Positions 54,646-63,472 of a stretch of 64,000 nt of DNA are shown piece by piece. A program made the translations under genes and the position numbers. Numbering within the stretch: position 1 is the stretch's first letter; the number at the start of each line of letters is the position of its first letter. The stretch is taken from assembly GCF_022965755.1 (NCBI RefSeq), contig NZ_CP095187.1, positions 3,162,001 through 3,226,000 of the forward strand, given 5' to 3'. Source of the DNA: Pseudoxanthomonas sp. F37 (lineage in GTDB: Bacteria; Pseudomonadota; Gammaproteobacteria; Xanthomonadales; Xanthomonadaceae). The notes under the pieces were generated by a model that saw only the letters and a list, made by a program, of their open reading frames with translations, made no database searches and had not been told where the DNA came from.

Positions 54646-56358
54646 TCAACCCTCCTCGGTGACGCGCAGCACTTCCTCGATCGTCGTCTCGCCCGCCAGC
54701 GCCTTGGCGATGCCGTCCTCGTACATGGTCTGCATGCCGGCCTCGCGCGCCAGCTGTTCGATCTCGCCCATGCCGGCGTGGCGCATGATGGCGCGGCGGA
54801 TCCCGTCGTTCATCACCAGGAACTCGACGATGGTGGTGCGCCCCAGGTAGCCGGTCGGCGCGATGGCCGATCCGCGCGGACGGTAGAGGAATATCTCGCC
54901 CTGCGGCTGGAACCGGCGAAGCCCGAACTTTTCGATCTCCTCCGGCGAGGCCGCGTACTTCTCCGCGTGCGTGGGCTCCAGCCGGCGCACCAGGCGCTGG
55001 GCCAGGATGCCATTGATGGTGGAGGTCATCAGGTAGTCCTCCACGCCCATGTCGAGCATACGGGTGATGCCGCCGGCCGCGTTGTTGGTGTGCAGCGTAC
55101 TGAGCACCAGGTGGCCGGTGAGCGCGGACTGGATGGCGATGCGCGCGGTTTCCAGGTCGCGCATTTCGCCGATCATGATAATGTCCGGATCCTGGCGGAC
55201 GATGCTGCGCAGGGCGTGGGCGAAGTCCAGCCCGATCTGCGGCTTGGCCTGGATCTGGTTGATGCCCTCGATCTGGTATTCGACCGGGTCCTCGACGGTG
55301 ATGATCTTCACGTCCGGCGTGTTGAGCCTGCTCAGCGCGGTGTACAGCGTGGTGGTCTTGCCCGAGCCGGTGGGACCGGTGACCAGCAGGATGCCGTGCG
55401 GTTGCTCCAGCACTTTCTGGAACTGGGGCAGGAAGGCATCGGTGAAGCCCAGCTTCTTGAAATCGAACACGACCGTCTCGCGGTCGAGCAGGCGCATCAC
55501 CACGCTTTCGCCGTGCGCGGTGGGCACGGTACTGACGCGCAGGTCCAGCTCCTTGCCCTGCACGCGCAGCATGATGCGCCCGTCCTGCGGCAGGCGGCGC
55601 TCGGCGATGTTGAGCCGCGCCATGATCTTGATGCGGCTGATCACCGCGGCGGTGAGGTTGGCGGGCGGGCTTTCGCCCTCTTCCAGCACGCCGTCGATGC
55701 GGTAGCGCACCTTCAGGCGGTTCTCGAAGGGTTCGATGTGGATGTCGGACGCGCGCAGTTCGACGGCGCGCTGGATGACCAGGTTGACCAGGCGGATGAC
55801 CGGCGCTTCGGACGCCAGGTCGCGCAGGTGTTCGACATCGTCCAGGTCGGCGGTGGCTTCGCCGTCGGCGTTCTCCACGATGGCGCCCATCGCGCTGCGG
55901 CCCTGGCCGTAGTAGCGCTCGATCAGGTCGCTGATCTCCGAACGCAGCGCCACCCTGACACGCACGTCGCGGCCGCTGGCCAGGCGCACGGCTTCCCGCG
56001 CGTAGGCGTCCTGCGGGTCGGCCATCAGCAGGTCGACGTGCGCTTCGTCCTCGCCGACCGGGCAGACATGGAACTGCTTGAGGAAACGGAGCGAAAGCGC
56101 CACCGACTCGGGCGGCACGTCGGGCATGTCCTTCGCCGTCACCAGCGGCAGCCCGAGCACCTCGGCGGCCGTCTCGGCATGGTCGCGCTCGGACACCAGC
56201 CCCAACCGCGACAGCAACGCCAGCAGGTCGCCCCCGGTCTCGTCCTGCAGGCGCCGCGCGCGCCCCAGGTCGGCTTCCTTCAGCCGCCCACGCGCCAGCA
56301 GCGCGGCAACGATGCGTTCGTCGGCGGAAAGCGAGGGGTCGGACACGACTGCGTTCAC
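54646..56358 (-). CDS. gspE: Type II secretion ATPase GspE (XpsE)
   Basis: This 570-residue cytoplasmic hexameric ATPase powers pseudopilus assembly. It has N1E/N2E domains (1-150), RASDIHIEPFENRLKVRYRIDG, Walker A GPTGSGKTTT (about 327-336), the Asp box TVEDPVEYQIEGINQIQ, Walker B DPDIIMIGEMRD and the His box STLHTNNA. The region that normally bears the zinc-binding tetracysteine motif has no cysteine here. The start is a GTG with a strong AAGGAGG site. gspE lies 8.8 kb from gspF, separated by a protease and an adhesin gene, although in Xanthomonas the two genes are adjacent. Confidence 0.94.
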   Translation of the reverse strand: MNAVVSDPSLSADERIVAALLARGRLKEADLGRARRLQDETGGDLLALLSRLGLVSERDHAETAAEVLGLPLVTAKDMPDVPPESVALSLRFLKQFHVCPVGEDEAHVDLLMADPQDAYAREAVRLASGRDVRVRVALRSEISDLIERYYGQGRSAMGAIVENADGEATADLDDVEHLRDLASEAPVIRLVNLVIQRAVELRASDIHIEPFENRLKVRYRIDGVLEEGESPPANLTAAVISRIKIMARLNIAERRLPQDGRIMLRVQGKELDLRVSTVPTAHGESVVMRLLDRETVVFDFKKLGFTDAFLPQFQKVLEQPHGILLVTGPTGSGKTTTLYTALSRLNTPDVKIITVEDPVEYQIEGINQIQAKPQIGLDFAHALRSIVRQDPDIIMIGEMRDLETARIAIQSALTGHLVLSTLHTNNAAGGITRMLDMGVEDYLMTSTINGILAQRLVRRLEPTHAEKYAASPEEIEKFGLRRFQPQGEIFLYRPRGSAIAPTGYLGRTTIVEFLVMNDGIRRAIMRHAGMGEIEQLAREAGMQTMYEDGIAKALAGETTIEEVLRVTEEG

Positions 56359-56799
56359 GGAGGGCCTCCTTCAGGTTTCCGACTTTATCAGGTCGGCGTG
56401 CGCCGGCAGCCTGACAACGGCGTTCCGGGGAATCCCGCCCGGGGCTGCAGCGGCCGGTCGCTTGCGGCAATGGCCCCCGTCGGCTGTCAACCCGACGCCA
56501 GCCGATGGGCGGGGCCCGGTGAACCGTACCTTCGCGAAGGGCCCGCGGGATCATTCCCGAGACGGCGCCCGTCAAGGAGACGGAGGGAACCGGCGTTATC
56601 GACACCGGCCACCCGGCGGGCGGTTGCCTGGCCCAGGTCGGCGCGTGCGAGAGCAGCTGCGCGGCGGCACGCTCGACACCTTGTCGCGACAGAGGGACGA
56701 GTCCGTGACGGAGACCCGGAATCACATGCCTTCAAATGTTAGTTGCATGGCATCCGGCGAACCGCTAGAAATCGACACAGCAATCAAGGACCGAGGCGC
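56359..56799. other. Intergenic region between gspE and the lipoprotein gene
   Basis: There is no supported gene in these 441 bases. They must contain the gspE promoter (minus strand; TGATAAAGT near 56385-56393 is a -10 candidate) and the promoter of the lipoprotein gene. Open frames crossing the region lack a start signal and homology. The last 70 bases before 56800 are less G+C-rich and mark the edge of the following island. Confidence 0.55.
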
Positions 56800-57390
56800 A
56801 TGAACGGACGTGAGGCCAGATCGCTGCGTTCTTGCGCATGGGCAGCCCTTCTTCTCGGCGCCTGCTCGAAGACTCCCGAGTCGCCCATCGCGAAGACCCA
56901 TCCGAATCCCACGCAGCGCTACGAGATCACGGTGGAACTGGTCGATCCGCCGGCCGACATCAAGAACATCTCCGGTATCGCCTATTTCAGTATTCCTGAT
57001 GTCATCTGCATGCCCACGCCGGACCGTATCGCCGGATATACCCCTGGTTCCCGCTACGAGAAGAGGTTCTCTCTCGTTCCGACCGGAAGCAACATCTACA
57101 ACGGCCACATCTTTCTCGACTGGCCCATCGACGAAGACTATTACGGACTTGGTTTATGCAAGTGGAAGTTCGCTTATGCGAGTGTAATTGTCGCGCGCGG
57201 AAACACCTTTCACCAGAGTACCCGGCTGAGTCTCGCTGAACTCAATGGCAAGGAGAAAACTGTCGGCTATTGCAGAACATCGATGCGCGACAAGTACGAC
57301 TTCACCTGCTTCACTCCATTCGATGAAGGACTTGTCCAGGAACTGGATCCCATCTCATACAAGATGAAGATATCTTCAAGGAAGGAATGA
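56800..57390 (+). CDS. Lipoprotein, candidate immunity protein of the adjacent lipase
   Basis: This 196-residue protein has a short basic start and the lipobox LLLGA-Cys, so it should be lipid-anchored and periplasm-facing. The mature domain is mixed, with YEITVELVDPPADIKNISGIAYFSIPDVICM and several cysteines (VICMP, GLCKWKF, VGYCRTS, FTCFTP). I recognise no family. Composition is clearly less G+C-rich than the surroundings, with codons such as TTT, ATT and TTA. The stop is one base from the start of a lipase-like gene. The pair resembles lipase effector and lipoprotein immunity pairs (for example XAC0574/XAC0573 of the Xanthomonas X-T4SS); that assignment is inference. Confidence 0.6.
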   Translation: MNGREARSLRSCAWAALLLGACSKTPESPIAKTHPNPTQRYEITVELVDPPADIKNISGIAYFSIPDVICMPTPDRIAGYTPGSRYEKRFSLVPTGSNIYNGHIFLDWPIDEDYYGLGLCKWKFAYASVIVARGNTFHQSTRLSLAELNGKEKTVGYCRTSMRDKYDFTCFTPFDEGLVQELDPISYKMKISSRKE

Positions 57391-57391
57391 C

Positions 57392-58066
57392 ATGTCAACG
57401 CTCACGGAATCGCATGCGAGGTTGTCGGAAAAGTCGTACTCGCCCCACCATGACCGGATCGACATCGAGGATTTCGAACTGGTCCAAGAACTTGGCACGC
57501 CGGCCGGTTATCACGGAGCGATCTATCGAAATGTCAAGACAAGAGATTACGTCGTAGCCCACACCGGCACCGAGTTCGATACCGACAAGCTCCGCGACGG
57601 ACTGCTGACCGATGCCCAGATGGCGTTGCTGAAAGTGAACCAGCAACTGGATGACGCCCGTGACCTGGTGGAACTAGCCATCGAGATGGCCAAGCGAGAC
57701 GGCAGCCAGGTCACTGTCACCGGGCATTCACTGGGTGGATTCCATGCTCAGGTCACTTGCCACGAGTACGGTCTGCGTGGCGAGACCTTCAATGCATACG
57801 GCGCGGCGGGCCTGTATGCCGTCCCCGAAGGCGGGACCCAGGTGATCAACCATGTTCGCGCCACCGACATGGTAGGCGCCGCCAACCGGCATTTCGGCGA
57901 AGTTCGCGTCTACGCCACGCAGCAGGATGTCGATGTAGTGCTCAAGCAGGGCCCGGCGCCCAGCCAGCAGAACCGATGGGAACTCATCGCTGACCTGCGC
58001 ACTCTCGGCCCGGGCGCGACCCATGGTGCAGTGCAGTTCCATGGCGGCCACCGCACCGCCGAGTAA
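57392..58066 (+). CDS. Lipase-like alpha/beta hydrolase (N-terminal part of an interrupted gene)
   Basis: This 224-residue open frame has the class 3 lipase layout. An N-terminal cap region (SHARLSEKSYSPHHDRIDIEDFELV) precedes AIYRNVKTRDYVVAHTGTEFD, and the nucleophile elbow VTVTGHSLGGFHAQ (GxSxG, Ser near 113) is followed by FNAYGAAGLYAV. It starts one base after the lipoprotein stop. The TAA at 58064-58066 is in frame with 239 further codons (58067-58783), so the predicted ancestral protein had 463 residues. Lipases beside an immunity-like lipoprotein and a coiled-coil membrane protein suggest an antibacterial phospholipase effector. Confidence 0.65.
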   Translation: MSTLTESHARLSEKSYSPHHDRIDIEDFELVQELGTPAGYHGAIYRNVKTRDYVVAHTGTEFDTDKLRDGLLTDAQMALLKVNQQLDDARDLVELAIEMAKRDGSQVTVTGHSLGGFHAQVTCHEYGLRGETFNAYGAAGLYAVPEGGTQVINHVRATDMVGAANRHFGEVRVYATQQDVDVVLKQGPAPSQQNRWELIADLRTLGPGATHGAVQFHGGHRTAE

Positions 58067-58783
58067 CTGGCCGTCTACGGTCCGAACTCGCTTATCAATC
58101 GCGAAAGCCACGCGCTCTACCAACAGCACAAAGCCGAGTTCGACGCCTACCGGGAGAGCATGCGCTCGGCAACCGAGGACGTGGCGCTGGCGACGAAGCT
58201 CACCGGCGCGGGCATTGCTTACACGTCCGCGATCGGTTCCCAATACGCGATGCACAAGCTCCGGCACGGCGTGATGGGCAACGAAGTCCACGACGAACTG
58301 AGAGAGCTTCGACTGGCGGCGCAACGCGCGACGGACGAGAAAAATCGCGATTTCGTGCCGCCCGATCGACCGCTGATCCATCGAAATGGCGCTGGCAACC
58401 CCTTGGAGCAGATCGACGGACGGATACAGGATCTTCGCCGCGCACCCACGCCGGAGGACAGCCAATGCAGGCCGGAGCGCGGCAGTGGCTGGCCCTCGCG
58501 GCCCGCCGGCGATTCCGTACCGCCGCCGGTCTCGCTGCGCGACGATCCGCTTGCCTACATCGACCGCATGGTGGCCGCCTACGACGCCGGCGATCAGCGC
58601 GCTTTTCGCCGCATGACCCAGGCTGCGGCCAACGATCCTCATGCGAGGCGGGTAAACGCGACGGCGGCGGCGCAGGTGGATGCCGAAGAGCGGCAGCAAG
58701 CGCTGCTGGCACAGGTCACCGACCAACAGATTTCCGAGCAGAAGCAGGCCGCCGTATCGCCCGGCATCGCACGCTCCCTATGA
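58067..58783 (+). pseudogene. C-terminal part of the interrupted lipase/effector gene
   Basis: This stretch continues the frame of the lipase-like gene directly after its TAA, with no frameshift: LAVYGPNSLINRESHALYQQ is coding in character. It contains a helical segment with GIAYTSAIGSQYAMHKLRHG, then a Pro/Arg-rich linker and a C-terminal SLRDDPLAYIDRMVAAYDAGDQRAF segment with a Gln-rich tail. Such C-terminal tails occur in secreted Xanthomonadaceae toxins, but I could not identify an XVIPCD motif. It may be a broken gene, a readthrough product, or translated separately from ATG 58160. Confidence 0.55.
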
Positions 58784-58808
58784 CAGTACCGTTGCCAAGG
58801 AAAGCGCG

Positions 58809-59381
58809 ATGGACACCCACCAGATCACCGACCTCGTCGCCAGCGTGTCAGCCCTCATGGAGCGGTTCGAGCGCCGCACCCAGCAGATCGAGAGCGGCCT
58901 GCAGGCCGCGCATCGGCAGCTCCAGGACCTCTCGCGACAACTGCCTGAAACGCTCCGCCGGTCTGCCGACACGGAAATGAGGCATCTGCGGGACAGTGTC
59001 GCGAGCACCGTCGACGCGGGCCTCGGACAATCCGTTTCCACCTGCCAGGCACGCCTGGAGACGGCCACGCAAGATGCAAGGCAAGCCTCGCATGCGCTGG
59101 CGGCGCAGATCCACGCCGCCGGTGCACTCTACCGGCATCTGCTATGGAAGGTAGTCGGCGTCTGTCTGGCCAGTCTCGCCCTGATCGTTCTGGGCGGTGG
59201 CTGGCTTTCCAGACACTATTACGAGGAAATCCGCCGCCACCAGGTGTCGGCGCAACTGCTGCAAGCCTATGACGCGGCCGACGTGACCCTGTGCGATGGC
59301 AGGCTGTGCGCGAACATCGACCCGAAAGGCGACAGGTTTGGTGAGGACGGTCGGTATCGTCCGGTCCGGGATCGCCCGTGA
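58809..59381 (+). CDS. Coiled-coil membrane protein of unknown function
   Basis: This 190-residue protein has a long amphipathic coiled coil (about 8-105, rich in Gln, Ala and Glu heptads, such as ALMERFERRTQQIESGLQAAH), one membrane helix at about 116-136 (LLWKVVGVCLASLALIVLGGGWL) and a short tail with two cysteines (VTLCDGRLCANIDPKG). It begins 25 bases after the lipase reading frame, and the ATG at 58809 follows AAGGAAAG. I do not recognise the family. Its position suggests an accessory role for the lipase module. Confidence 0.65.
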   Translation: MDTHQITDLVASVSALMERFERRTQQIESGLQAAHRQLQDLSRQLPETLRRSADTEMRHLRDSVASTVDAGLGQSVSTCQARLETATQDARQASHALAAQIHAAGALYRHLLWKVVGVCLASLALIVLGGGWLSRHYYEEIRRHQVSAQLLQAYDAADVTLCDGRLCANIDPKGDRFGEDGRYRPVRDRP

Positions 59382-59411
59382 GCGCCCGGACCGGGAGTCC
59401 TCAGCGCCCGC

Positions 59412-62400
59412 TCACCCCACCCACACCCGCGCGTTGCGGAACATGCGCAGCCACGGCGAATCCTCCGGCCAGCCGGCTGGATGCCAGCTGTGGTTGGCGC
59501 TGCGCGGCGTGCGTTCCGGGTGCGGCATCAGGATGGTGGCGCGGCCGTCGTCGCTGGTCAGGCCGGTGATGCCGTCGGGCGAGCCGTTCGGATTGAGCGG
59601 ATACGTGGTCGCCACCGCGCCATCGCCGTCCACGTAGCGCAGCGCCACGCGCGCGGCCGCCTGGTCGACCGGACCGGCGAACTCGGCACGTCCTTCGCCG
59701 TGCGCCACGGCCACCGGGATGCGCGAGCCCGCCATGCCGCGGAAGAACACCGACGGCGATTCCTGCACTTCCAGCAGGGCGACGCGCGCCTCGAACTGCT
59801 CGCTCTGGTTGCGCAGGAACATCGGCCAGTGCTGCGCACCGGGGATGATGTCCTTCAACTGGCTCATCATCTGGCAGCCGTTGCAGACGCCCAGCGAGAA
59901 CGTGTCGCCGCGGGCGAAGAACGCCGCGAAGGCATCGCGCAGCGCACTGCGCTCCAGGATGGAGGTCGCCCAGCCACGCCCCGCGCCCAGCACGTCGCCG
60001 TAGCTGAAGCCGCCGCAGGCGGCCAGGCCGCTGAAGTCCGCCAGCGACACGCGGCCGGCGATCAGGTCGCTCATGTGCACGTCGAACGCGTCGAAGCCGG
60101 CCCGGGTGAACGCAGACGCCATCTCGATCTGGCCGTTGACGCCCTGCTCGCGCAGGATCGCCACCTTCGGGCGCTTCCCGGAGGCGATGAACGGGGCCGC
60201 GACATCCTCGGCGGCATCGAACGACAGCTTCGGCTTCAGGCCGGAGCGGCCGAACTGGCGCGCGATCTCGCGTTCCTGGTCGGCGGCCTCCGGGTTGTCG
60301 CGCAGCTTCTGCATCGCATGCGTGACCGACCACCAGGCATCGAACAGTTCTTCCCAGCGCCATTCGGCCAGCACGTCGCCGTCCTGCTGCACGCGGATCG
60401 TCGCCGCCGTCGTCGGGCGCGCGATGCGCTGCGCGCATTCGGTCAGCGCATGGCGTTCCACCAGGTCCGCGAAGGCCGCCCTGTCTTCATCGGCCACCTG
60501 CACCACGGCGCCCAGCTCCTCGGCGAACAGCGTGCGGAACACGTCGTCGCCCCAGCCATCCAGGTTGATGTCCAGCCCGCGATGCGAAGCGAACGCCATC
60601 TCGCACAGCGCGGCGAAAGCGCCGCCGTCGCTGCGGTCGTGGTAGGCCAGCAGCAGGCCGGCTTCGCGCGCATCGGTGATGAGGTGGAAGAAATCGCGCA
60701 GGCGCTGCGGATCGTCCAGGTCGGGCACGCCCTCGCCGGCGAAGGCCGGCCACGCGGCATCGCCACCGGACTGCGGATGGACCTGCGCCAGGATCGATCC
60801 GCCCAGGCGCTTCTTGCCGGCGCCCAGGCCGATCAGCCACAGCTCGCTGTCGTCTTCGCGCGACAGCAGCGGGGTCAGCTGCTGGCGCACGTCGGTGACG
60901 GGCGCGAACGCGCTGATGACCAGCGAGACCGGCGACACCGATTTGTGCGTTTCACCGGGAATGGGGAATGGGGAATGGGGAATGGTGGAAGCGGCATCTC
61001 CGGCGGTCGACGCTTCCTGCTCCTGCCGATTCCCGGCTCCCGATTCCCGATTCCCGACCTGCCATTGCGCCTGCATCGACAGCGAGTCCTTGCCCACCGG
61101 AATGCTGATGTCCAGCTCGGGACACAGCTCCATGCCGACGGCCTTCACCGCATCGAACAGCAGCGCATCCTCGCCGGGGTGGCCGGCGGCGGCCATCCAG
61201 TTGGCCGACAGCTTCACCCGGTGCAGCGATTCCACCGGCGCGGCGCACAGGTTGGTGATCGCTTCGCCCACCGCCATGCGCGCGGCGGCGGCGGTGTCGA
61301 GCAGGGCCAGCGGGGTGCGCTCGCCGATGGCCATGGCTTCGCCGACGTAGCCTTCGTAGCCGCTCAGCGTGATGGCGCAATCGGCCACCGGCATCTGCCA
61401 CGGGCCGACCAGCTGGTCGCGCGCGGTCAATCCGCCGACGCTGCGGTCGCCGATGGTGATCAGGAACTGCTTGGCCGCCACGGTCGGATGCGCCAGCACG
61501 CGCAGGCCCGCCTCGCGCAGGTCCAGTGCCTCGGTCTGCAGCGCGGGCCACTTCGGCGGGGCCGGATGCGTGGTGTCGCGATGCATCTTCGGCGGCTTGC
61601 CGAACAGCACGTCCATCGGCAGGTCGATCGGCGCATCGACGGGGATGTTGCCCGGGGTGGCGCCGTAGGCGACGACCAGGTGTTCCTCCCTGGTCGCCAC
61701 GCCGACGGCCGCGAACGGGCAACGCTCGCGTTCGCAGATCGCCGCGAATTCGGCCAGCCGCGCCTGCGGCACGCCCAGCACGTAGCGTTCCTGCGATTCG
61801 TTGCACCACAGCTGCATCGGCGACAGCGAGGGATCGTCGCTGGGCACCTTGCCCAGGTCGATCACGCCGCCCACGCCGGAATCGTGCAGCAGTTCCGGGA
61901 TCGCGTTGGACAGGCCGCCGGCGCCCACGTCATGGAACCACAGGATCGGATTGTCCTGGCCCATCGCCACGCAGCGGTCGATGACTTCCTGGCAGCGGCG
62001 CTCCATCTCGGGGTTGTCGCGCTGCACGCTGGCGAAATCCAGGTCCTCGGCGCTTTCGCCCGAAGCGACCGAACTGGCCGCGCCGCCGCCCAGGCCGATC
62101 AGCATGGCCGGGCCACCCAGCACGATGACGGCGTCGCCGGGCGACAGCGTCTTCTTCTCCACCTGGATGCGGTCGATCGCGCCCAGGCCACCAGCCAGCA
62201 TGATCGGCTTGTCGTAGGCGCGGGTCAGCGCCTCGCCTTCGGGCAGTTCGAAGCTGCGGAAATAGCCCAGCAGGTTCGGCCGGCCGAACTCGTTGTTGAA
62301 CGCGGCGCCGCCCAGCGGACCGTCCAGCATGATGTCCAGCGCCGGCGCCATGCGCGGATTCAGCGCGCGCGGCGTCTCCCAGGGCTGGGGCAGCGTGGGG

Positions 62401-63392
62401 ATGCGCAGGTGCGAGACCGAGAAGCCGGTCAGGCCCGCCTTGGGCTTGCCGCCACGGCCGGTGGCGCCTTCGTCGCGGATCTCGCCGCCGGCACCGGTGC
62501 TGGCGCCGGGGAACGGCGCGATCGCGGTCGGGTGGTTGTGCGTCTCCACCTTGATGCAGAACGCGGAGTCGAGCGTCGCTTCGACCCGGTACTGGCCGCT
62601 GCCGTCCGGGCGGAAACGCGCGGCCGGATAGCCTTCCAGCACGGCGGCATTGTCGCTGTAGGCGCTGAGCGTGTGCTCCGGCGTCTGCGCGTGGGTGTGC
62701 TTGATCATCCGGAACAGGGAACGGTCCTGCTCCTTGCCGTCGATGGTCCAGCTGGCGTTGAAGATCTTGTGCCGGCAGTGCTCGGAGTTGGCCTGCGCGA
62801 ACATCATCAGTTCGACATCGGACGGATCCCGGCCCAGCTCGGCGTAGCGCGCGCGCAGGTAGTCGATCTCGTCGTCGGCCAGCGCCAGGCCCAGGCGCGC
62901 GTTCGCGGCCTCCAGCTGCGCCAGCGGGATGCGCTCCAGCATGCCGCGTGCCGGGGCGGTGAACAGTGCCTGCGCCTGCTCGCGGCTGGCGAGCAGGGAT
63001 TGCGTCATCGGGTCGTGCAGCGCCTTGGCCAGTGCCGGCGAGGCATCGTCCCAGCCCTCCAGGTCGATGCGCAGGCCGCGCTCGACGCGCTTCACCGGCT
63101 GGCCGGCGCCGCGCAGCAGCTCGGTGGCCTTGCTGGCCCACGGCGACAGCGTGCCCAGGCGCGGGGTGACGAAGCGGGAGACCGTGCCGTCCGCCTGCGG
63201 GGCATCGCCCTGGTTGGCCTGCAGCACGCGCCGCAGCGTGGCCAGGTCCGGGCTGGCGCCCGGGTCCGCCTCGACGAAGTACACGTGCCAGGCACCGCGG
63301 ACACGGACGGCGGGGGCGCTGGACTGGAGCTTGGATTCGAGCCGCGCGCGGCGGAAATGCGACAAGGCCGATTGGCCTTCGAGGACGATCAT
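59412..63392 (-). CDS. purL: Phosphoribosylformylglycinamidine synthase (large single-chain PurL)
   Basis: This 1326-residue enzyme makes FGAM from FGAR, glutamine and ATP in purine synthesis. It carries the ATP-binding [19 protein letters not shown] and CKVETH-like region near residue 290, [22 protein letters not shown], and a C-terminal glutaminase with Cys at about 1171 in [10 protein letters not shown] and the His/Glu pair near the end. It is about 30 residues longer than the Escherichia coli enzyme because a GGGAAT-array repeat (60957-61062) is translated in frame at residues about 778-812. The ATG at 63392 starts the conserved [11 protein letters not shown]; a longer frame runs upstream. 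Confidence 0.95.
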   Translation of the reverse strand: MIVLEGQSALSHFRRARLESKLQSSAPAVRVRGAWHVYFVEADPGASPDLATLRRVLQANQGDAPQADGTVSRFVTPRLGTLSPWASKATELLRGAGQPVKRVERGLRIDLEGWDDASPALAKALHDPMTQSLLASREQAQALFTAPARGMLERIPLAQLEAANARLGLALADDEIDYLRARYAELGRDPSDVELMMFAQANSEHCRHKIFNASWTIDGKEQDRSLFRMIKHTHAQTPEHTLSAYSDNAAVLEGYPAARFRPDGSGQYRVEATLDSAFCIKVETHNHPTAIAPFPGASTGAGGEIRDEGATGRGGKPKAGLTGFSVSHLRIPTLPQPWETPRALNPRMAPALDIMLDGPLGGAAFNNEFGRPNLLGYFRSFELPEGEALTRAYDKPIMLAGGLGAIDRIQVEKKTLSPGDAVIVLGGPAMLIGLGGGAASSVASGESAEDLDFASVQRDNPEMERRCQEVIDRCVAMGQDNPILWFHDVGAGGLSNAIPELLHDSGVGGVIDLGKVPSDDPSLSPMQLWCNESQERYVLGVPQARLAEFAAICERERCPFAAVGVATREEHLVVAYGATPGNIPVDAPIDLPMDVLFGKPPKMHRDTTHPAPPKWPALQTEALDLREAGLRVLAHPTVAAKQFLITIGDRSVGGLTARDQLVGPWQMPVADCAITLSGYEGYVGEAMAIGERTPLALLDTAAAARMAVGEAITNLCAAPVESLHRVKLSANWMAAAGHPGEDALLFDAVKAVGMELCPELDISIPVGKDSLSMQAQWQVGNRESGAGNRQEQEASTAGDAASTIPHSPFPIPGETHKSVSPVSLVISAFAPVTDVRQQLTPLLSREDDSELWLIGLGAGKKRLGGSILAQVHPQSGGDAAWPAFAGEGVPDLDDPQRLRDFFHLITDAREAGLLLAYHDRSDGGAFAALCEMAFASHRGLDINLDGWGDDVFRTLFAEELGAVVQVADEDRAAFADLVERHALTECAQRIARPTTAATIRVQQDGDVLAEWRWEELFDAWWSVTHAMQKLRDNPEAADQEREIARQFGRSGLKPKLSFDAAEDVAAPFIASGKRPKVAILREQGVNGQIEMASAFTRAGFDAFDVHMSDLIAGRVSLADFSGLAACGGFSYGDVLGAGRGWATSILERSALRDAFAAFFARGDTFSLGVCNGCQMMSQLKDIIPGAQHWPMFLRNQSEQFEARVALLEVQESPSVFFRGMAGSRIPVAVAHGEGRAEFAGPVDQAAARVALRYVDGDGAVATTYPLNPNGSPDGITGLTSDDGRATILMPHPERTPRSANHSWHPAGWPEDSPWLRMFRNARVWVG
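60957..61062. repeat. GGGAAT-array dispersed repeat inserted within purL
   Basis: Four GGGAATG-type seven-base units (60957-60985) and four inverted ATTCCCG-type units (61028-61055) flank a 42-base centre, ending ACCTGCC. The same structure and end occur beside trmB at 32876-33001. The insertion keeps the purL frame open, giving a hydrophilic, low-complexity linker ([13 protein letters not shown] and [10 protein letters not shown]) between conserved blocks. Confidence 0.8.
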
Positions 63393-63443
63393 GTCCGGGA
63401 ACCGTGGGGGCGTGCCGTCAGGACGGGGCCCGCTATTGTAGCG

Positions 63444-63464
63444 AAGCCGGCCCGGGGCCGGCTT
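63444..63464 (-). terminator. Hairpin terminator between dsbC and purL
   Basis: A perfect nine-base-pair stem AAGCCGGCC/GGCCGGCTT with a CGG loop lies nine bases beyond the dsbC stop on the minus strand. The sequence after it (CGCTACAATAGC) is not U-rich, so it may attenuate rather than fully terminate; it also precedes the purL promoter region. Confidence 0.5.
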
Positions 63465-63472
63465 CCCTGGCG

